Source of the DNA: Desulfovibrio sp.
GTDB taxonomy: Bacteria > Desulfobacterota > Desulfovibrionia > Desulfovibrionales > Desulfovibrionaceae
Direction of reading: 5' to 3'
DNA length: 36,093 nt
Assembly: GCA_031275955.1 (NCBI GenBank)
Contig: JAISNZ010000039.1
Location: forward strand, 1-36,093
Shown: in pieces, positions 10,348 through 19,011 of the stretch
How positions within the stretch are numbered: the stretch's first letter is position 1
Layout: the number at the start of each line of letters is the position of its first letter
The notes under the pieces: model-generated
What the model was told of the DNA's origin: nothing
Seen by the model: only the letters and a program-made list of their open reading frames with translations
The model's database searches: none
Position numbers and translations under genes: made by a program

Positions 10348-11210
10348 CGCGAACAGGCGAATGCTTCCCCAGGGTCTCTGTTGTCATTCCGTGCTATAAT
10401 GACGGCAAATATCTGCCGGAAGCGGTGGCCTCGGTAAAGGCCCAAACCTACCCTGAGCTGGAGATTGTGATTGTGGACGATCACTCCACAGCGCAGGACA
10501 CACAGGACATATTGTCCGCGATGAAGCAGGCCGGCTGCACCGTCCTTACAGCGCCGGAGGGCAAGAAGGGCGCGGCCGCCGCCCGCAACGCCGGGATTGC
10601 CCGAGCCACCGGTGATTTTATCTTGCCGCTGGATGCCGACGACAAAATCGATCCCACCTATATAGACAAAGCCGTAGCGGCTTTTAAGGCCGATCCCGCG
10701 CTTGTGATCTGCGGATGCGGGGTGCGGTTTTTCGGCCTGCGGGGGCATGCCTTCGCGCAGCCGCCATTGACGCTGACCGCGTTGATTCTGGAAGACTACA
10801 AGCTGGTTGCCTCCTGCCTGTATCGCAAAAGCGACTGGGAGCGCGTAGGCGGGTATGATGAATCGCTCGCGCTTGGCAAGGAAGACATGATCTTTTGGCT
10901 AGACCTGCTTGAAGCTGGCGGTGGGGTCGCTGTTTTGCCGGAAGAGCTGTTCTTCTACAGAATCAGGCCGCGTTCAATCACCGCCGAAGTCCGGGGCGCG
11001 CCCACGGAAAGAGAAAAGCTCACCGCCATGTACCAGGCGCGCCCGGAACTTTTTCACCGTCACACGATTGATTTCATGGATGCGCTTGCCAGGCGCAGGG
11101 CGGAAAGCGCGCGGCGGGAATGCCTTTTCTCCTGGAAATTGCTCGCGCCTGTTTTTAAGATGGAATGGTTTTTACGCCAATGCGCCAAGCGTGTATTGGG
11201 AAGAGCGTAA
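10344..11210 (+). CDS. GT2 family glycosyltransferase
   Basis: PRVSVVIPCYNDGKYLPEAVASVKAQTYPELEIVIVDDHST; LPLDADDKIDPTYI. ATGA overlap with the upstream gene. Confidence 0.9.
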   Translation: MTRTGECFPRVSVVIPCYNDGKYLPEAVASVKAQTYPELEIVIVDDHSTAQDTQDILSAMKQAGCTVLTAPEGKKGAAAARNAGIARATGDFILPLDADDKIDPTYIDKAVAAFKADPALVICGCGVRFFGLRGHAFAQPPLTLTALILEDYKLVASCLYRKSDWERVGGYDESLALGKEDMIFWLDLLEAGGGVAVLPEELFFYRIRPRSITAEVRGAPTEREKLTAMYQARPELFHRHTIDFMDALARRRAESARRECLFSWKLLAPVFKMEWFLRQCAKRVLGRA

Positions 11211-11212
11211 GT

Positions 11213-12235
11213 ATGTCTGTATGCGCGGCAACAACAACTGTTATTTTGCTCAACTACAGGGGGGCTGAAGATACGCTGGCCTGTCTGAAGTCTTTACGTG
11301 TCCTGGCAACAGCCCCCCAGCGGATTGTAATTGTGGACAACGCGTCCGGCGATGGCTCCCTTGAGGCGCTCCAGGCGTGGCTGGAGCAAGAGGCTGGCAA
11401 TGCTTCCGGGGGAGCGGCGGCAAACAGGCCCACACAAGTCCCGCCCGGCCAAAAGACGCAGTACGTCCTTCTGCCTCTGGCGGAAAATAACGGCTATGCT
11501 TCCGGCAACAACGCGGGCATCCGTCTGGCTCTGCAAGACTCCGCATGCAGCGCGGTATGGCTTGTAAACAATGATACGCAGGTCAAACCGCATGCGCTGG
11601 ATGCCCTGTGCCGCAGTTTATCCGAAAAGCCCGAAGCGGGAGCGGCCGGTTCCACACTGGTCTTTGCTGGCAGCGAGGTTATTCAGTGCCTTGGGGGGCA
11701 GTCGGTCAGTCCGTTTTTGGGCTCCACAAAAGCGATCCTGGAATTCTCCCGTTTGGATGAGGGGCTGCTTCTTGCGCCAGAGGATGTAAACGCCCGGATT
11801 GACTTCACCACAGGGGCGTCCATGCTGGTGCGGCGAGAAACCTTTGAGCGCGTGGGCCTTTTATCAGAAGAGTACTTTCTTTATTATGAAGACGTGGAAT
11901 TTGGAATACGCATAAAAAAAGCGGGCCTCGGCCTTGTATGGTCCCCTGAAAGTATTGTTTACCATAAAGGCGGCCCGCGCAAGGAAGCCAACCGGGAGAT
12001 CCCCAGGTGGGTTGACTACCTTATTCTGCGTAATCGAATATATTTTATGCGCAGGCATTATCTCTGGTCGCTTCCCCTGGCTCTTTGCGGGTATGGGGGG
12101 GTGCTGCTGAATCGTATTCGCAGAAATCAGGCGGACAGACTGCCGCTTGTATTCCACGCCTTGCGTGATGGCTTGCGGGGCGAGATGGGCCTATCCCGGG
12201 CTGCCAAGCGCCTGATGGCAAGGGACTTGGCCTAG
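11213..12235 (+). CDS. GT2 family glycosyltransferase (rhamnosyltransferase-like)
   Basis: TTTVILLNYRGAEDTLACLKSL; VWLVNNDTQVKPHALDAL; GLLSEEYFLYYEDVEFGIRIKKAG. ATG 11213 preferred over the upstream in-frame start at 11165. Confidence 0.88.
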   Translation: MSVCAATTTVILLNYRGAEDTLACLKSLRVLATAPQRIVIVDNASGDGSLEALQAWLEQEAGNASGGAAANRPTQVPPGQKTQYVLLPLAENNGYASGNNAGIRLALQDSACSAVWLVNNDTQVKPHALDALCRSLSEKPEAGAAGSTLVFAGSEVIQCLGGQSVSPFLGSTKAILEFSRLDEGLLLAPEDVNARIDFTTGASMLVRRETFERVGLLSEEYFLYYEDVEFGIRIKKAGLGLVWSPESIVYHKGGPRKEANREIPRWVDYLILRNRIYFMRRHYLWSLPLALCGYGGVLLNRIRRNQADRLPLVFHALRDGLRGEMGLSRAAKRLMARDLA

Positions 12236-12236
12236 C

Positions 12237-12252
12237 GCCCCGAAACCGGGGC
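12237..12252 (+). other. Short GC-rich hairpin directly after a GT stop codon (possible terminator-like structure without a T tract)
   Basis: GCCCCG-AAAC-CGGGGC, 2 nt after the stop ending at 12235. Confidence 0.4.
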
Positions 12253-12264
12253 CACCGCATTTAA

Positions 12265-12522
12265 GGAAATGCTGATTTATTCCCTTTGAGGGGGCTTTGC
12301 CCCCTCAAACTCCCCCGGCAGGAGCATCCTGACAGGATGAGTTCGCCCTCGCTGACGTTCGGGACGAACGGCCCCCGCGCCCCCGTTAAGTATTTCAATG
12401 GAATACGACATGAGGGGGTTCGGGGCCGTCCGTCCCGCGCGAAAACGCGGGCGGACAGCATCTGAAACGATATGCCCCCCGGCGGGGTTCAGGGCGGAGC
12501 CCCGATAAATCAGCGCTTCCCT
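12265..12522 (+). repeat. MITE-like repeat, copy A (258 bp, hairpin-rich, terminal inverted repeats)
   Basis: Left end GGAAATGCTGATTTAT and right end ATAAATCAGCGCTTCCCT are inverted and near-identical. Internal perfect 11-bp stem TTTGAGGGGGC-TTT-GCCCCCTCAAA (12285-12309) and CATCCTG-A-CAGGATG. Closely matches the reverse complement of 13567-13757. Confidence 0.85.
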
Positions 12523-12723
12523 AAGAGGAACCGTCACCAGATCAGGTTAAAATCCCGCGCGCTTCCGGCTGCGAAGTGAAAGAAGGGGTCTTACAAAAAA
12601 CTTGCGGATAACATGTTGTTTTGGTAAAGATTTTGATGGTTTTTATCCAGTTTGTGAAGGAGCTCCCGTCAAAGACTGGCGCGGAAGCGCCATGAACTAT
12701 GCCCGGCAAAAAGGCGATCGCGG

Positions 12724-13542
12724 ATGTTGGTTTCAATAATTGTCGCAACATATGGAAGGCGGGCTCCGCTTGAAAAATTTTTTCAAAGTGTGGCGGAACA
12801 ATCATTTCGCAATGTTGAGGTGATTATTGTTGACCAAAATCCTTCTGGATTTCTGGATGACATCATTCTTGCCTACCAGGGTTTTTTCCCCCTGATCCAT
12901 GTCCTCTCCCAAACGGCAAACGCATCCACCGCAAGAAACATTGGCATCGCTCACGCGAAAGGAGATGTTATTGCCTTTCCGGATGACGATTGCCTTTATG
13001 CGCCAGGCGTTATACAGCGTGTCGTTGATGAGCTTGAGGCCAATACGCATTGGAGCGGATTGCTGGTCTCCTGGGCGCAAAGTCCGAAAAAACCACGCCA
13101 CCCCGGGCGCGTGGACCGGGTAACGAGGTGGACTGCTTTTCGTAGGGCTGGAACGCTTGTCCAATTTTATAGGGCATCGGCTATTAACGGTATTTTGTTT
13201 GACCCTGCCCTGGGCCCTGGAGAAAACTCAAAATACGGTTCAGGAGAAGATACCAGTTTTCTCTTAAGCGTTCTGTCCAAAAAGATGTATGTAGCCAAGA
13301 TTCATGATGTGCTGGTGTACCACTTGGAGCCGGACTTCAGTAACCCAGATATGTTTCACCGTGTGCGATCCTATGCGTTGGGGCGCATGCGTTTGCTGCG
13401 AAAACACAAATTTCCGCTCTGGTTCAAGCTGGCCAATGTATTTTACCCTTTGCTCCACATCCCTTTTTGCGGGCGTGATGCTGTGCCTTATCATAAGGCA
13501 ATGTTTGTAGAGAGGTGGAAGGGTTTTTGGGATAAAGAATAA
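12724..13542 (+). CDS. GT2 family glycosyltransferase
   Basis: MLVSIIVATYGRRAPLEKFFQSVAEQSFRNVEVIIVDQNPSG; TARNIGIAHAKGDVIAFPDDDCLYAPGVIQRV. Confidence 0.9.
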   Translation: MLVSIIVATYGRRAPLEKFFQSVAEQSFRNVEVIIVDQNPSGFLDDIILAYQGFFPLIHVLSQTANASTARNIGIAHAKGDVIAFPDDDCLYAPGVIQRVVDELEANTHWSGLLVSWAQSPKKPRHPGRVDRVTRWTAFRRAGTLVQFYRASAINGILFDPALGPGENSKYGSGEDTSFLLSVLSKKMYVAKIHDVLVYHLEPDFSNPDMFHRVRSYALGRMRLLRKHKFPLWFKLANVFYPLLHIPFCGRDAVPYHKAMFVERWKGFWDKE

Positions 13543-13566
13543 GGCCTGCGCACAGGCAATACTTCC

Positions 13567-13757
13567 AGGGAAGCGCTGATTTATCGGGGCTCCGCCCCAA
13601 ACCCCGTCATTTCGTATTCCATTGAAATACTTAACGGGGGTGCAGGGGCCGTTCGTCCCGAACGTCAGTGAGGGCGAACTCATCCTGTCAGGATGCCCCT
13701 GCTGGGGGAGTTTGAGGGGGCAAAGCCCCCTCAAAGGGAATAAATCAGTGTTTCCCT
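13567..13757 (-). repeat. MITE-like repeat, copy B (191 bp), inverted relative to copy A
   Basis: Ends AGGGAAGCGCTGATTTAT ... ATAAATCAGTGTTTCCCT. Reverse complement matches copy A apart from about 10 substitutions and a ~67 bp segment present only in A. Confidence 0.85.
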
Positions 13758-13799
13758 GGGGCGGGGTTTTACGGCGCGCTGGATAAACATGGAGAAAGC

Positions 13800-14720
13800 A
13801 TGAAAGTCTTGGTAAGCGGCGCGTCTGGCTTTTTGGGCAACGTCCTCAGGAGGCAACTGGAAGCGGGCGGGCACGATGTTTGGACTTTTGGCGCGCCCGG
13901 CTGGGCGGTTGTGCCCGAATCACGCCATTTCCATATTGAAGATATTTCTTCTCCGGAAGCGCATGCCCAAATGTTGCGCCAAACCCGGCCGGACTGGATA
14001 TTCCACCTCGCAGGCGTCAGTCGGGCGGCCGGCATCCGCGAAGCCTATATGGTCAACAGCGTCTGGGGTGGAACTCTTCTTCTTGCCGCCGGTGAGGCCT
14101 GCCCGGATAGCCGGGTCATGCTTATCGGCAGCGCCGCGGAATATGGCCCCCAGCAGACAAATGAACATAGCAAGTTTGGCTATGCCCTTGATGAGCAAAC
14201 AGAATGTCGGCCTGTCGGACTCTATGGCATCAGCAAGCTGGCGCAAACCCTGCACGCCTTGTCATTGGCCGGAAAGCAGGATATTGTGGTTGCCCGTCCC
14301 TTCAATATTGTCGGGCCGGGCATGCCGGAAAGCCTGGCGCTTGGCGGTTTTGTGAAACGGATCAAAGAGCTGCCCGCTGGGGGGGGGGTGTTGCCTACCG
14401 GACCGCTTGGCGGCATCCGGGATTTTATAGACGTGCGTGACTGCGCGGCAACCCTGATTGCCCTCATGCAAACCGCAGCCTCTGCCGGTAAAGTCATCAA
14501 CGTATGCAGCGAGGAGGCAACCCTGATGCGCGATCTTCTCGCCCTGGTTATAGACCGGGCGGGCTGTCCTGTGTCTGTTCAGGAAGCGCCAAGCTCCAGC
14601 AAAGAATCGGATGTCTATGTAGGGGCGGCTACCATGTTGCGGGCACTGGGCATACGCCTTCCAGGCGCGGATCTGCCGGCGATTGTTGATGCCATGATGA
14701 ACGGGCGGATGGGCGGATAG
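13800..14720 (+). CDS. NAD-dependent epimerase/dehydratase (SDR family; sugar-nucleotide modification)
   Basis: MKVLVSGASGFLGNVLRRQLEAGGHDV (GxxGFLG); RPVGLYGISKLAQT (YxxxK); VVARPFNIVGPGMPE. Confidence 0.9.
   Translation: MKVLVSGASGFLGNVLRRQLEAGGHDVWTFGAPGWAVVPESRHFHIEDISSPEAHAQMLRQTRPDWIFHLAGVSRAAGIREAYMVNSVWGGTLLLAAGEACPDSRVMLIGSAAEYGPQQTNEHSKFGYALDEQTECRPVGLYGISKLAQTLHALSLAGKQDIVVARPFNIVGPGMPESLALGGFVKRIKELPAGGGVLPTGPLGGIRDFIDVRDCAATLIALMQTAASAGKVINVCSEEATLMRDLLALVIDRAGCPVSVQEAPSSSKESDVYVGAATMLRALGIRLPGADLPAIVDAMMNGRMGG
14379..14388 (+). repeat. Homopolymeric G10 tract inside the epimerase/dehydratase coding sequence
   Basis: gct GGGGGGGGGG tg read directly from the sequence, encoding AGGGV. 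Confidence 0.95.
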
Positions 14721-14915
14721 ATAAAAGGCAGCCAGTTCAGTTCGCATCCGCATTCCTCCGTGGCCATATTTTCTAAAATTTTTCTAAAAAGTCAAGAACG
14801 GAATGACCCTGGCCTGATCCCGCGCGAGTTGCTTTTGAGAGGAGGGGGTGATATTGACGGTGCCCGCCCGCGGCCGCACGATACTTTTAAACCAAGACGT
14901 AAAGAGAACACGCTC

Positions 14916-15698
14916 ATGGGTACAGTCCGGAACAGCCTCAGCTACAATCTTGCGCTTACCAAAACCATATTCAAGCGAGAATTCAGCGCCCTTTATCGGC
15001 GAACGGCCTTGGGGCCGGTGTGGGCTTTGTTGTCTCCGGCAGCATACCTGGCGGTATTCATTTTTTTTCGGCTGCTTTTTGGCCTTTCCAACCCGGAAGG
15101 CGTGCCCATGCTGCCTTTTCTCTTTTCCGGGCTGACTCTTTGGCTTTTGTTTTCCACAACGCTGAGCGCTGTTTTTCCTTCAATAATTTCCAACGTGTCC
15201 ATTTTGAAAAAAATGCCCGTTTCCCCGTTTGTTTTTGTTTTTGCCGGGGCGTTGGTGCCACTGTTTACTTCCGCTGTGTACATGGTCTTGCTTGAGGTTT
15301 TGCTTATTGTGTATGGGTATGCACCTACCATGCACCATCTGGCAATTCCCCTTGTGGTGATTATGGTACAAGCTTTTGCGCTTGCGCTTGGACTTTTGGC
15401 GAGCACCTTCGGACTGTACCGGCAAGATATTATTCAGGCCTTGCCCACGTTTATTCAGCTCGGCATGTTTGCCACACCCATATTTTTTTCGCCTTCTATA
15501 GTGCCGGAAGCCCTGCGGTGGGTTGTGGATTATAACCCTGTCGCCCAGTGTGTCGGCATGCTGCGCGAGATCATATTTAACGCATCGTGGCCGGATCTTG
15601 CTTCTCTGGGTAAGACAATTGCTGTAATTGTTGTTTTTGGGCTTGTGGCTTTCGCATTTTTTAAGCGCACATCGCGGTATCTGGCGGATCTTTTTTAG
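14916..15698 (+). CDS. wzm: ABC-2 type polysaccharide export permease (Wzm-like)
   Basis: FKREFSALYRRTALGPVWALLSPAAYLAVFIFF and downstream hydrophobic helices; IFFSPSIVPEALRWVVDYNPVAQCVGMLREII is typical of TagG/Wzm permeases; partner ATPase lies nearby. ATG 14916 preferred over GTG 14760. Confidence 0.85.
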   Translation: MGTVRNSLSYNLALTKTIFKREFSALYRRTALGPVWALLSPAAYLAVFIFFRLLFGLSNPEGVPMLPFLFSGLTLWLLFSTTLSAVFPSIISNVSILKKMPVSPFVFVFAGALVPLFTSAVYMVLLEVLLIVYGYAPTMHHLAIPLVVIMVQAFALALGLLASTFGLYRQDIIQALPTFIQLGMFATPIFFSPSIVPEALRWVVDYNPVAQCVGMLREIIFNASWPDLASLGKTIAVIVVFGLVAFAFFKRTSRYLADLF

Positions 15699-15703
15699 CG
15701 GGG

Positions 15704-16402
15704 ATGAACATGAAAGAAAGCTCAGTACCCGGTCATGAGGCTACTCCTTTTAGCTACAAAGAAGACGACCCTGGGTTTAACAAATTTCGCTCGGCGCGTA
15801 TCTGGTCCAACTTTGAGCTGGTACGATTTGCCCATCTTTTTTCGGGCACAGTCTGCAATGTAAGCGCAGCCCGCGATGAAGACAAAGAAGGGCGTTGCTA
15901 CAGGAATTATTTTTCAAACGCATCAAATTATATAACAACAAATCACCGCCAGGACGAGCATACGGACTTTGCGCTTGACCTGGAAGCGGCTCTGCCTGAA
16001 AATATGGCCGGAATATGCGACTGTGTGTTCAACCACACTACGTTGGAGCATGTGTATGAATGCCGCCGGGCTTTTGCCAGCCTCTGCGCGATGTCGCGCG
16101 ATGCGGTGATTGTGGTCGTTCCCTATATTCAACAGATGCACGGCACGCCAGAGCGGTATGCGGATTTTTGGCGGTTCACCCCCTATACGATGCAGCGCAT
16201 GTATGCGGAAAATGGCCTTACGTTGCGCTACTGCTCAGCCAATGGCGCGGAGCGTACATCTATTTACCTTTTTTGTCTTGGTTATCGCAATTCCGCATGG
16301 GACGCCCACATACCTGAGCGCCTGGATATTGCGCTTGATCTGGAGCAACCGTTATATGGCAATGAATATACAAACATAATCGGTGGAAACACCATTCGAT
16401 AA
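15704..16402 (+). CDS. Methyltransferase-like protein with an atypical SAM-binding motif I
   Basis: CNVSAARDEDKEGRCYRNYFSNASNYITTNHRQDEHTDFALDL ... FNHTTLEHVYECRRAFASLCAMSRDAVIVVVPYIQQMH has the class I methyltransferase layout without a clear GxGxG. Confidence 0.5.
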   Translation: MNMKESSVPGHEATPFSYKEDDPGFNKFRSARIWSNFELVRFAHLFSGTVCNVSAARDEDKEGRCYRNYFSNASNYITTNHRQDEHTDFALDLEAALPENMAGICDCVFNHTTLEHVYECRRAFASLCAMSRDAVIVVVPYIQQMHGTPERYADFWRFTPYTMQRMYAENGLTLRYCSANGAERTSIYLFCLGYRNSAWDAHIPERLDIALDLEQPLYGNEYTNIIGGNTIR

Positions 16403-16430
16403 GTCGATATAACCGAGAGCTGGCTCCACA

Positions 16431-17630
16431 ATGCACGAAGACGATACTCCAATAATTGAAGTCCGGGGCTTATGGAAGCGCTATGGCCTGCCCCCTCTGC
16501 TGCCCTGGAGCAAGCAATCGCAAGACGATAGTGCCTATGCCCTGCGCGATATTTCTTTTTCTGTTCCCAGGGGTGGCTCTCTTGCTATTTTAGGGCGCAA
16601 TGGCGCGGGCAAATCCACCTTGCTCAAACTGCTGGCCGGGGTGACCCCGCCAGATCGCGGCAATATTGCCGTGCGGGGCAGCATCTTCCCCATGATTGAA
16701 CTTTCAGCCGGCATGAGCATGGAGCTTTCCGGTCGGGAGAACGCCAAGATTTTGGGCACCATTATGGGCAAGCTTGGCGGGGAGTTGGAAGACCTGCTCC
16801 CCGGAGTGCTCGGATTCAGCGAATTGGGAGACTGGTTCGAGCGCCCGGTATGGCAATACTCCAGCGGCATGCTGGCCCGCCTTGCCTTTTCCATTGCTGT
16901 CAATGTGGACGCGGATATTCTGATTGTGGACGAGGTGCTTGGCGTAGGAGACATCCAGTTTCAAAAGAAATGCCAGCAAGCCATTCAAAGAATACTGGGG
17001 CGAGGCACTGCGTTAATTTTCGTTTCCCACAGTCCCTATCAGGCTGAACGCTTATGCGAGCAAGCCCTTTACATGGAAACTGGAAGTCTAAAAATGATTG
17101 GCACTACTGCAGTGGTTGCCAAGAAGTATCTTCATGATGCCGTTTTGTCACCAACTCTGGAAATAGGTGACGAAGGACTTATTTCAGAAGAACGCCCCGG
17201 TGCGGGGGATATACGAATAACAGCGATAAAAATTAAAGATAGCAATAATACCACTGTAACATCACTAACTACAGGTGACTCTTACACTATTTGTCTTAAA
17301 TATCATGCCAAAGAGTTCATTGAAAAAATGAATCTTCGGATTGACATAAATGACGCGCAGGGAACGACTATTGGCATCCTTGGTATTGATCCGATGGAGA
17401 CCAAGACCACCATCCTACCAGGAGATGGAGAGTTGCGCTGTTTGATTCAAAAATTTCCTTTTTATGGAACTTTTTTTCTGTCAATCGTTCTGAAAAGTAC
17501 TTATCTACTTGACTCTTTGCAAAATGCCTATACTTTTGTTGTTGAACCTACTGACGAAATCCGCATTAAAAGCGGAGGAAAAGGTATGGCGCTTATCGCA
17601 TGTACATGGGAAGGATTTTATGAATTGTAA
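16431..17630 (+). CDS. wzt: ABC transporter ATP-binding protein with C-terminal extension (Wzt-like)
   Basis: Walker A LGRNGAGKSTLLKLL; signature YSSGMLARLAFSIA; Walker B ILIVDEVLGVGD; ~170 aa C-terminal extension in the position of a Wzt carbohydrate-binding domain. Confidence 0.88.
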   Translation: MHEDDTPIIEVRGLWKRYGLPPLLPWSKQSQDDSAYALRDISFSVPRGGSLAILGRNGAGKSTLLKLLAGVTPPDRGNIAVRGSIFPMIELSAGMSMELSGRENAKILGTIMGKLGGELEDLLPGVLGFSELGDWFERPVWQYSSGMLARLAFSIAVNVDADILIVDEVLGVGDIQFQKKCQQAIQRILGRGTALIFVSHSPYQAERLCEQALYMETGSLKMIGTTAVVAKKYLHDAVLSPTLEIGDEGLISEERPGAGDIRITAIKIKDSNNTTVTSLTTGDSYTICLKYHAKEFIEKMNLRIDINDAQGTTIGILGIDPMETKTTILPGDGELRCLIQKFPFYGTFFLSIVLKSTYLLDSLQNAYTFVVEPTDEIRIKSGGKGMALIACTWEGFYEL

Positions 17631-18342
17631 AAAAAGTATGAGCGCTATGGGAAAAAGCCAAAAAATGAATTTAGGCGATATTCCTGCGGAAAGAATTCAA
17701 GTTTATTATTACAATGATGATAATGCACAATTTGATTACGAACTGTATAAAAAAATACAAATAGAAGCGAATATTGCTAAAATTGATAAAACATCAATAA
17801 ATGTAGATGATATAAAAATATTATGCGGATGGTTGAATAAAAATATAAATCCGTTGTTGCATGGACTTTGCCATGGGACACGAGCAGGCATAGAGCAGAA
17901 ACTTTTTACCGAGTATACCGGCGCAGAAGTGCTCGGTACAGATATTTCGCCGACTGCCAGTCAATTTCCTAATACTATTCAACACGACTTCCACGATGTC
18001 AAAGATGAGTGGGTTAATTTTTTTGATTTTATTTTTAGCAATTCCTATGACCATTCTTACAATCTGGAATATTGCATAAATCAATGGATCCGTTGTTTAA
18101 GGGTTGGCGGTGTTTGTATTCTTGAGCATGCCGATGGGCACAGAAATGCAAAAAAAACGGATCCTCTTGGAATTTTATACGAAGACTTGTGTCACTTATT
18201 GAAAACGTGGGGGCAAGATTTTTTTTCTATCAAAAAAATTTTGAACATTCCGCTACCGCCAACGGAAAACCTTACCACGTCTTTTCGGTTCGATAATTTT
18301 AGATATATTATCATTGAAAAAATGAAACCGATGCCATTTTAG
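17620..18342 (+). CDS. Methyltransferase-like protein
   Basis: LLHGLCHGTRAGIEQKLFTEYTGAEVLGTDISPTA ... FDFIFSNSYDHSYNLEYCINQWIRCLRVGGVCILEH resembles a class I SAM-methyltransferase core. ATG 17620 overlaps the wzt stop. Confidence 0.55.
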   Translation: MNCKKSMSAMGKSQKMNLGDIPAERIQVYYYNDDNAQFDYELYKKIQIEANIAKIDKTSINVDDIKILCGWLNKNINPLLHGLCHGTRAGIEQKLFTEYTGAEVLGTDISPTASQFPNTIQHDFHDVKDEWVNFFDFIFSNSYDHSYNLEYCINQWIRCLRVGGVCILEHADGHRNAKKTDPLGILYEDLCHLLKTWGQDFFSIKKILNIPLPPTENLTTSFRFDNFRYIIIEKMKPMPF

Positions 18343-18351
18343 GAAATATAA

Positions 18352-19005
18352 ATGTTCAAAAAAGTATATACGAAAGTTGGTAAAGGATATTCTCGCGATA
18401 AGTTAAAATATTTTGCAACGGACGAGTTTACATTAGACCTCGCTTGTGGGAATAGTCCGCTAAAAGATTATATGCCCAACCGGATTGGATGTGATATTAT
18501 CGATGGGCATGGCGTTGATATTATTGCCGATGCACATGATCTTCCCTTTGAGGAAGGTCATTTTGAAAGGGTATTCTGCCTGGAAGCCATCGAGCATTTC
18601 CATACTCCGAAAAAAGTGATTGCCGAAATAGCGAGAGTGCTCAGGCCAACTGGAAAATTGATTATGACGGTTCCTTTATGCTACCCCGTGCATGAAGCCC
18701 CCAACGATTTCCAAAGGTACACGGAATACGGACTACGGGTTCTTTTGGAAGAACATTTTACTATTGATGAGATAACTCCAATTTTTTCAGAAATGCAAAC
18801 TATTTCTATTTTGTTGCAACGCATTGGCTTTCAGAAAGATATGAGTCGGCTCACGCGCTGGATTATCTGTGCGGTTTCTCATCTTCTCTTTGCATGGGAT
18901 TCCGGCCGATTCAAGCTGAAGGGGCGCCCCTATCAGGATATTGGCAAAACCCGGCCAGGGGTCTTTATGACCTCAAGCTATTTAATGATTGCTGAGCGCA
19001 AATAA
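18352..19005 (+). CDS. Class I SAM-dependent methyltransferase
   Basis: FTLDLACGNSPLKDYMPNRIGCDI ... ADAHDLPFEEGHFERVFCLEAIEHFHTPKKVIAEIARVLRPTGKLIMTVPLCYPVHEAPNDFQRYTEYGL. Confidence 0.85.
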   Translation: MFKKVYTKVGKGYSRDKLKYFATDEFTLDLACGNSPLKDYMPNRIGCDIIDGHGVDIIADAHDLPFEEGHFERVFCLEAIEHFHTPKKVIAEIARVLRPTGKLIMTVPLCYPVHEAPNDFQRYTEYGLRVLLEEHFTIDEITPIFSEMQTISILLQRIGFQKDMSRLTRWIICAVSHLLFAWDSGRFKLKGRPYQDIGKTRPGVFMTSSYLMIAERK

Positions 19006-19011
19006 CGTGTT

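Noticed and set aside
12095-12101. G7 run near the 3' end of the GT2 gene 11213-12235
   Set aside because: Short and near the C-terminus; much weaker phase-variation candidate than the G10 tract.
14760-14915. N-terminal extension of the Wzm-like ORF from GTG 14760
   Set aside because: The extension lacks hydrophobic or family-like sequence; ATG 14916 gives a typical permease start.
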